DNA of 64,000 nt from NCBI RefSeq assembly GCF_900105145.1, contig NZ_LT629752.1, positions 3,105,501 through 3,169,500 of the forward strand. Reading direction: 5' to 3'. Positions 59,897 through 64,000 of the stretch are shown here, one piece after another. How positions within the stretch are numbered: position 1 is the stretch's first letter; every line of letters starts with the position of its first letter. The DNA is from Polaribacter sp. KT25b (GTDB lineage Bacteria; Bacteroidota; Bacteroidia; Flavobacteriales; Flavobacteriaceae). The position numbers and the translations under genes were made by a program. The notes below the pieces were generated by a model. It was given only the letters and a program-made list of their open reading frames with translations, was not told the origin of the DNA and searched no databases.

Positions 59897-60298
59897 ATGC
59901 CACAAAACCCAAATATTTGTATCGTAGATGATGACGAAGTTTATAAGTTTTTTGTAAAAAAAATACTAAAAATAAAGAACTTAGCTAAAGATGCATTAAC
60001 TTTTCCTGACGGAGAAGAGGCTTATAAATTTATAAAAGAAAACAGAGAAAATCTAGAAAAATTACCAGATATCATTTTTTTAGATATTAATATGCCCATT
60101 ATGGATGGTTTTCAGTTTATGGATGAATACACCAAAATACATAATGAAATTAACAAGAAAATTACTATTTACATGATCACTTCTTCTATTGATCCTGTAG
60201 ATTTAGAAAGATCAAAAAAATACGATCAAATTTCAGATTTTATTACAAAACCAATCTCTGCAGAAGTTTTACAAAGAATTATCAATCCAATAAATTAA
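59897..60298 (+). CDS. Single-domain response regulator (CheY-like)
   Basis: The 133-residue protein is a receiver domain alone: acidic pair at residues 11-12 (IVDDDE), phospho-acceptor Asp63 in IIFLDINMP, Thr/Ser in ITSS and Lys118 in ITKPIS. There is no output domain, so it works through protein binding or as a phosphate relay. It follows the PilJ kinase by 9 nt and is certainly its partner. The insert ENRENLEKLPD before the acceptor strand is common in this Bacteroidota subgroup. Confidence 0.93.
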   Translation: MPQNPNICIVDDDEVYKFFVKKILKIKNLAKDALTFPDGEEAYKFIKENRENLEKLPDIIFLDINMPIMDGFQFMDEYTKIHNEINKKITIYMITSSIDPVDLERSKKYDQISDFITKPISAEVLQRIINPIN

Positions 60299-60762
60299 TA
60301 TCTAGACTTTTTTTACGACCAATAGATTCTCATTTTACTTTTGCATATAAATTCTTAAAATTGTTTAACCTAATTTATGCTTACTTAGAGTTAAACTACA
60401 AAGAACATACTTATAAATCTATATTAAATCTTAGTTTTAAGAACAACTTTTTACTCTTATCTAGACAAAACTCTTTAACTATACCAATTTTCTATTTGTT
60501 TTTATTTTCTGATCTTAAAATTAGATTATATCAAAAATAATATTTGCTATTTAACTAGATTTATTTCTACACAACAAATCTTCATTAACATTAATTGCGT
60601 TATCTAAATTTAACAAATACAACTTATCTAAAAATATAAATCACTTCAATTCTTAAATAATAAAATATTGTTAACTTCATCTTAAAAATTCTGAAACTTT
60701 ATTTAAACTTCTTAACTTTACATTAGATTTTATAAAAAATAAAGTACAGAATAATACAAAAA
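60299..60762. other. Gene-free AT-rich spacer
   Basis: This 464-nt stretch between the response regulator gene and the SDR gene is very AT-rich with many stop codons. A TAACTTTA near 60714-60721 is a weak -7 candidate for the SDR gene. No gene or stable hairpin was found. Confidence 0.5.
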
Positions 60763-61473
60763 ATGAAAAGTAAAAAAGCAATCATAACAGGAGGTGGTAA
60801 AGGTCTAGGTAAAGCCACAGCAATAGCATTTGCAAAAGAAGGAATTGACGTTGCAATAACTGGCAGAAATGAAGCTACTTTAAAAGCTACAGTTTCTGAA
60901 ATTGAAAAACTTGGGGTTAAAGCCATTTATGCAGTATTTGATGTTGGTAATTACGAAGAAGTAAAAACAGGAATTAAAAGCATTATAGAAAAATTTAAAA
61001 CCGTAGATATTTTAGTAAACAATGCAGGTATTGCAGCTTTTGGCACTTTTAACGACATGAAAGTTGAGCAATGGAGCCAAATTATACAAACCAATGTAAT
61101 GGGTATGTATTATGTTACTAAAGAAGTTTTACCTTATTTAATTGCAAAAAACGAAGGTGATATTATTAACGTATCCTCTACTGCTGGCTTAAACGGTAAC
61201 GCAAGTACTTCTGCATATTCTGCATCAAAATTTGCTGTAATTGGCATGTCAGAATCCTTAATGAAAGAAGTGCGTAAAAATAATATTAGAGTTTGCACAT
61301 TAACACCAAGTACAATTGCTTCTGATATGTCTATCAATTTAGGAATAGCAAATAAAGATTCTGAAGACAGTGTTTTACAACCAGAAGATTTTGCAGAATT
61401 AATTGTTGCCGGATTAAAATTACCAAGAAGAGCAATGCTTAAGAGTGCTGCTTTATGGTCTACAAATCCTTAA
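60763..61473 (+). CDS. SDR-family oxidoreductase (FabG-like 3-ketoacyl reductase)
   Basis: The 236-residue protein has the Rossmann TGGGKGLGKATA (residues 9-20), NNAGIA, and the catalytic set Ser in NVSSTAG plus YSASK. The pattern fits classical SDRs and is closest to 3-ketoacyl-ACP-reductase-like proteins annotated in flavobacteria. It could use NADP(H), but cofactor preference cannot be fixed from the sequence. It is a single-gene transcription unit ending at a bidirectional hairpin. The substrate is uncertain because no fatty-acid gene is adjacent. Confidence 0.9.
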   Translation: MKSKKAIITGGGKGLGKATAIAFAKEGIDVAITGRNEATLKATVSEIEKLGVKAIYAVFDVGNYEEVKTGIKSIIEKFKTVDILVNNAGIAAFGTFNDMKVEQWSQIIQTNVMGMYYVTKEVLPYLIAKNEGDIINVSSTAGLNGNASTSAYSASKFAVIGMSESLMKEVRKNNIRVCTLTPSTIASDMSINLGIANKDSEDSVLQPEDFAELIVAGLKLPRRAMLKSAALWSTNP

Positions 61474-61500
61474 AAAAGTTTGAATATTATTTATAAAAAG

Positions 61501-61538
61501 AAAGAGCCATTAAATTATTTAATGGCTCTTTCTTTTTT
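61501..61538. terminator. Bidirectional terminator between the SDR and alpha/beta hydrolase genes
   Basis: AAAGAGCCATTAAAT (61501-61515) pairs with its reverse complement (61517-61531), and a T run follows. The A-rich left flank allows use from both convergent genes. Confidence 0.82.
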
Positions 61539-61540
61539 AT

Positions 61541-62314
61541 CTATTTTAAAAAATTACAAACTTCATCATAAAATTGCTTCGGATTTTCTGCATGCAACCA
61601 ATGACCAGCATTTGCAATTTCTACAACTTTGTTGTTAGGAAAATAAGTATCAATAATTATTTGTTCTGATAATAAAATATAACCAGATTTTTCTCCTTTT
61701 AAAAACAATGTTGGTTTTCTAAAAACAGAACCAACAGGCAAAGCTTTACCAACTTCAACATTATTTTCTGTTAATGATTTTAAATTAAATCTAAAATCTA
61801 AAACTCCTTTTTCTCTCCAATACACATTTTTCATCAAAAATTGACGAACTCCAAACTCTGGAATAAACTTAGAAAGTTGCTCATCAACCAGTTTTCTTGA
61901 ATTCTGAATTAAAAAATCAATAGAATTTAAACCCGCTAAAATTGCATTATGATGTGGCTGATATTCTTTAGGCGAAATATCTACAACAATTAATTTATCA
62001 ACCAAATCTGGATAGGTTACAGCAAATAACATTGCTGTCTTTCCTCCCATAGAATGCCCAATTAAATAGATTTTTTCTAACTGATGAAACTGTATATAAT
62101 TATACAAATCAGCTACTAAAACTTCATAATTAAACTCATCTTCATGAAAACTTCTTCCGTGATTTCGTTGATCAATAATATGAACTTGAAAATCTTCTGC
62201 AAATTTATTTCCTAACGTTTTCCAATTATCGCTTGATCCAAAATACCCATGTAAAATTAATAACGGATTTCCTTCGCCTTGAATTATGGAATGTAAAATA
62301 TTATTTTCTTTCAT
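61541..62314 (-). CDS. Alpha/beta-hydrolase (YbfF-type esterase)
   Basis: The 257-residue cytosolic protein has the oxyanion LHGYFGSSDNW, IIDQRNHGRS, the nucleophile elbow GHSMGGKTAM (Ser near 97), the Asp in a later strand and the His in NAGHWLHAENP. This layout is the YbfF-like subfamily of esterases with broad acyl-ester specificity. The substrate is unknown. It lies 160 nt downstream of pdxJ on the same strand, a gap with no other feature that I can name. Confidence 0.9.
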   Translation of the reverse strand: MKENNILHSIIQGEGNPLLILHGYFGSSDNWKTLGNKFAEDFQVHIIDQRNHGRSFHEDEFNYEVLVADLYNYIQFHQLEKIYLIGHSMGGKTAMLFAVTYPDLVDKLIVVDISPKEYQPHHNAILAGLNSIDFLIQNSRKLVDEQLSKFIPEFGVRQFLMKNVYWREKGVLDFRFNLKSLTENNVEVGKALPVGSVFRKPTLFLKGEKSGYILLSEQIIIDTYFPNNKVVEIANAGHWLHAENPKQFYDEVCNFLK

Positions 62315-62474
62315 TTTTGTATTTTTACGCAGAGATGCACAAAATTATTTTATTGTAAGTATATTTTACAGAATTTCACCGAGAAATTATAAAATTTCGC
62401 AAACTTTTAGTAAAATTTAAGACTACAATTTTAAACTACTTATTATAGATTCAAGCTAAAACACTGCTTACTAA

Positions 62475-63188
62475 CTACTTTAATCGATGTAAATACATAT
62501 TTACAACGTTCTCTAATCCTAAATACAAACTTTCTGCAATTAGTGCATGACCAATAGAAACTTCGTCTAAATTAGGAATGTTTTCTTTAAAAAACTGAAT
62601 ATTATCTAAACTCAAATCATGACCAGCATTAATACCTAAACCTAATTTATGCGCTAAAATTGCAGCTTCTGTATACGATTTAATCACATTTTTATTTCCT
62701 AAATCAAACTGAGTTGCAAAATCTTCTGTGTACAATTCAATTCTATCTGCACCGGTTTTTGCAGCAGCTTCGATCAACTTTGCATCCGTATCAATAAAAA
62801 TTGAAGTTCTAATTCCGTTATTTTTAAATTCAGCAATAACTTCTTGTAAAAAAGATTGATGTTTAATGGTATCCCAACCAGCATTTGAAGTGATTGCATT
62901 TACAGCATCTGGCACTAAAGTAACTTGCGTTGGCTTAAGTTCTAATACCAAATCCATAAAAGATTTTACAGGATTTCCTTCAATATTATACTCTGTTGTA
63001 ACAATGTTTTTTAAATCTCTAGCATCTTGATAACGAATATGGCGTTCATCTGGTCTTGGATGAATTGTAATTCCTTGTGCACCAAATTCTTCAATATCAG
63101 CAGCAACTTTTAATAAATTCGGCACATTTCCACCCCTTGAATTACGTAAAGTTGCAATTTTATTAATATTTACACTTAACTTTGTCAT
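62475..63188 (-). CDS. pdxJ: Pyridoxine 5'-phosphate synthase
   Basis: The 237-residue TIM-barrel enzyme condenses 1-deoxyxylulose-5-phosphate and 3-amino-2-oxopropyl phosphate to pyridoxine 5'-phosphate. It has [46 protein letters not shown], and [12 protein letters not shown] with SIGHALIAE, all diagnostic. Start is set by a minus-strand TACCTTTG promoter element 18 nt upstream. It is divergent from the CBS-domain gene. Confidence 0.96.
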   Translation of the reverse strand: MTKLSVNINKIATLRNSRGGNVPNLLKVAADIEEFGAQGITIHPRPDERHIRYQDARDLKNIVTTEYNIEGNPVKSFMDLVLELKPTQVTLVPDAVNAITSNAGWDTIKHQSFLQEVIAEFKNNGIRTSIFIDTDAKLIEAAAKTGADRIELYTEDFATQFDLGNKNVIKSYTEAAILAHKLGLGINAGHDLSLDNIQFFKENIPNLDEVSIGHALIAESLYLGLENVVNMYLHRLK

Positions 63189-63205
63189 TATATAAAATTA
63201 GGCAG

Positions 63206-63213
63206 CAAAGGTA
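63206..63213 (-). promoter_or_regulatory. Putative -7 box for pdxJ
   Basis: On the minus strand this reads TACCTTTG, matching TAnnTTTG, 18 nt ahead of the pdxJ start. On the plus strand TATATTCG (63235-63242), a 7-of-8 match, could serve the CBS gene. No good -33 element for either. Confidence 0.4.
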
Positions 63214-63248
63214 ACTCATTAAATCATTTTATCCTATATTCGTAGATA

Positions 63249-63908
63249 ATGAACACAAACGATTACATATTAAAAGATATTTCAGCATTTCGTTTAAACG
63301 ATAGTGTAAAAAGTGCACAAAATTTATTTAAAAACTTTCCTATAACTCATTTTCCGGTTGTAGATAACGATAAACTATTGGGATCTTTTGCAGAAGAAGA
63401 TGCGCAAACTATCGAAAATAAAGAAGACACTTTAGAAGAATACACCTATTTATTAAATCCTTTTTTTGCTGATGAAAAAGCAACAGTTATAGAATTGATA
63501 AAGATTTTTGCAGATAATAATGCAACTATAATTCCGGTTTTAAATGCTGATAAAAACTACATTGGTTATTACGATTTAAACGATATTTTAGAAGTTTTTG
63601 CAGCAAGCCCTTTTATGCTTGAAGAAAGCAAAATTTTAATTGTAGAAAAATTAGAAAATGATTATTCTATGAGTGAAATTGCACAAATTACTGAAACAAA
63701 TGGTGGCAAAATTTTAGGAAGCTATATTTCTGAAAGAAAGAATGGCTTTGTTCAACTTACATTAAAAATAGTTGCTGATGAAATAAATGAAATAATGCAT
63801 ACTTTTAGACGATATGATTACAAAATTATTTCAACCCATGAAAATGATATTTATTTAGAAGATTTAAAAAACAGATCTGAATATTTACAAAAATATCTAG
63901 AAATGTAA
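63249..63908 (+). CDS. CBS-domain protein (probable nadK-linked regulator)
   Basis: This is a 219-residue cytosolic protein with two CBS domains (about 1-65 and 70-130, with THFPVVDNDKLLGSF and IIPVLNADKNYIGYYD). A C-terminal ACT-like domain follows (about 135-215, with IAQITETNGGKILGSYISER). CBS pairs bind adenosyl ligands such as AMP or ATP. It lies 62 nt before a probable NAD kinase gene, a gene order frequent in flavobacteria, so it may adjust NADP supply. The direct role is not established. Confidence 0.88.
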   Translation: MNTNDYILKDISAFRLNDSVKSAQNLFKNFPITHFPVVDNDKLLGSFAEEDAQTIENKEDTLEEYTYLLNPFFADEKATVIELIKIFADNNATIIPVLNADKNYIGYYDLNDILEVFAASPFMLEESKILIVEKLENDYSMSEIAQITETNGGKILGSYISERKNGFVQLTLKIVADEINEIMHTFRRYDYKIISTHENDIYLEDLKNRSEYLQKYLEM

Positions 63909-63969
63909 TATTTCTGATGGTTTTATTTAAATTTAGTTCGTGTATTTCTTAAAAGACAATCAATAAAAA

Positions 63970-64000
63970 ATGAAGAAAGTTGCAATTTACGGTCAATCAT
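63970..64000 (+). CDS. nadK: Probable NAD kinase, first ten codons only
   Basis: ATG at 63970 opens MKKVAIYGQS and runs off the window end. This N-terminus, and the position behind a CBS-domain gene, are usual for flavobacterial NAD kinase. Only ten codons are seen, so confidence is limited. Confidence 0.55.
   Translation, partial: MKKVAIYGQS

Noticed and set aside
1..64000. tRNA, rRNA, prophage or intact insertion sequence
   Set aside because: I looked for tRNA-like TTCGA loops, ribosomal sequence, phage structural genes and transposase motifs and found none that I could support by eye; a tRNA/Rfam scan would be decisive.

Overview
The window looks like the chromosome of a marine flavobacterium (Bacteroidota, Flavobacteriaceae, in the range of Polaribacter or Tenacibaculum). 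This rests on the very low GC content, the SusC/SusD pair, LruC and DUF1566 surface lipoproteins, the S46 dipeptidyl-peptidase, a LytS/LytTR-type two-component system, TTG-N19-TAnnTTTG promoters and the absence of Shine-Dalgarno sequences. Coding density is high and there are many intrinsic hairpin terminators. I recognised no tRNA, rRNA, CRISPR array or intact transposase.

Layout. 1-5.6 kb holds housekeeping genes: the end of an M16 peptidase, a TIGR01212 radical SAM protein, a GNAT acetyltransferase, fabD, a queuosine-precursor transporter and a DUF547 protein. 5.6-16.1 kb is one co-oriented block that reads as an arsenosugar pathway (AhpD-like protein, radical SAM ArsS, rhodanese, TIGR04282 glycosyltransferase, purine-nucleoside phosphorylase). 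A complete outer- and inner-membrane uptake route (SusC, SusD, sodium:solute symporter) is embedded in it. 16.3-22.1 kb is an accessory zone: an LruC lipoprotein, an HxlR regulator facing a decayed VOC-family gene, an orphan membrane-protein gene inside a repeat-bounded cassette-like unit, and a gene-poor stretch with a 22-bp periodic repeat array. 22.1-25.1 kb carries a fatty acid hydroxylase-family protein and a DPP11-type peptidase.

25.3-37.3 kb is a minus-strand run of secreted and outer-membrane proteins headed by a LytS/LytTR-like two-component system: two adjacent DUF1566 proteins, an arylsulfotransferase-like lipoprotein, an outer-membrane barrel, a GH113-like lipoprotein, a universal stress protein, an internally duplicated lipoprotein, an Omp85-like protein and a metallophosphatase. 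A perfect FNR-type box lies in the divergent gap to a FAD oxidoreductase and a NosR/CcoG-like membrane Fe-S protein. A coupled glycosyltransferase operon, a LacI regulator and a HAD phosphatase follow (40.6-46.5 kb).

46.7-54.2 kb is again core metabolism: DUF2797, GH3-type adenylating enzyme, polyprenyl synthase, rlmN, queA, aroA. 54.3-60.3 kb contains two copies of a small-membrane-protein/PilJ-sensor arrangement. One PilJ protein has no output domain; the other is a full PAS histidine kinase followed by a single-domain response regulator. MazG-like and PAP2 genes lie between them. The window ends with an SDR, an alpha/beta hydrolase, pdxJ, a CBS-domain protein and the first codons of a probable NAD kinase gene.
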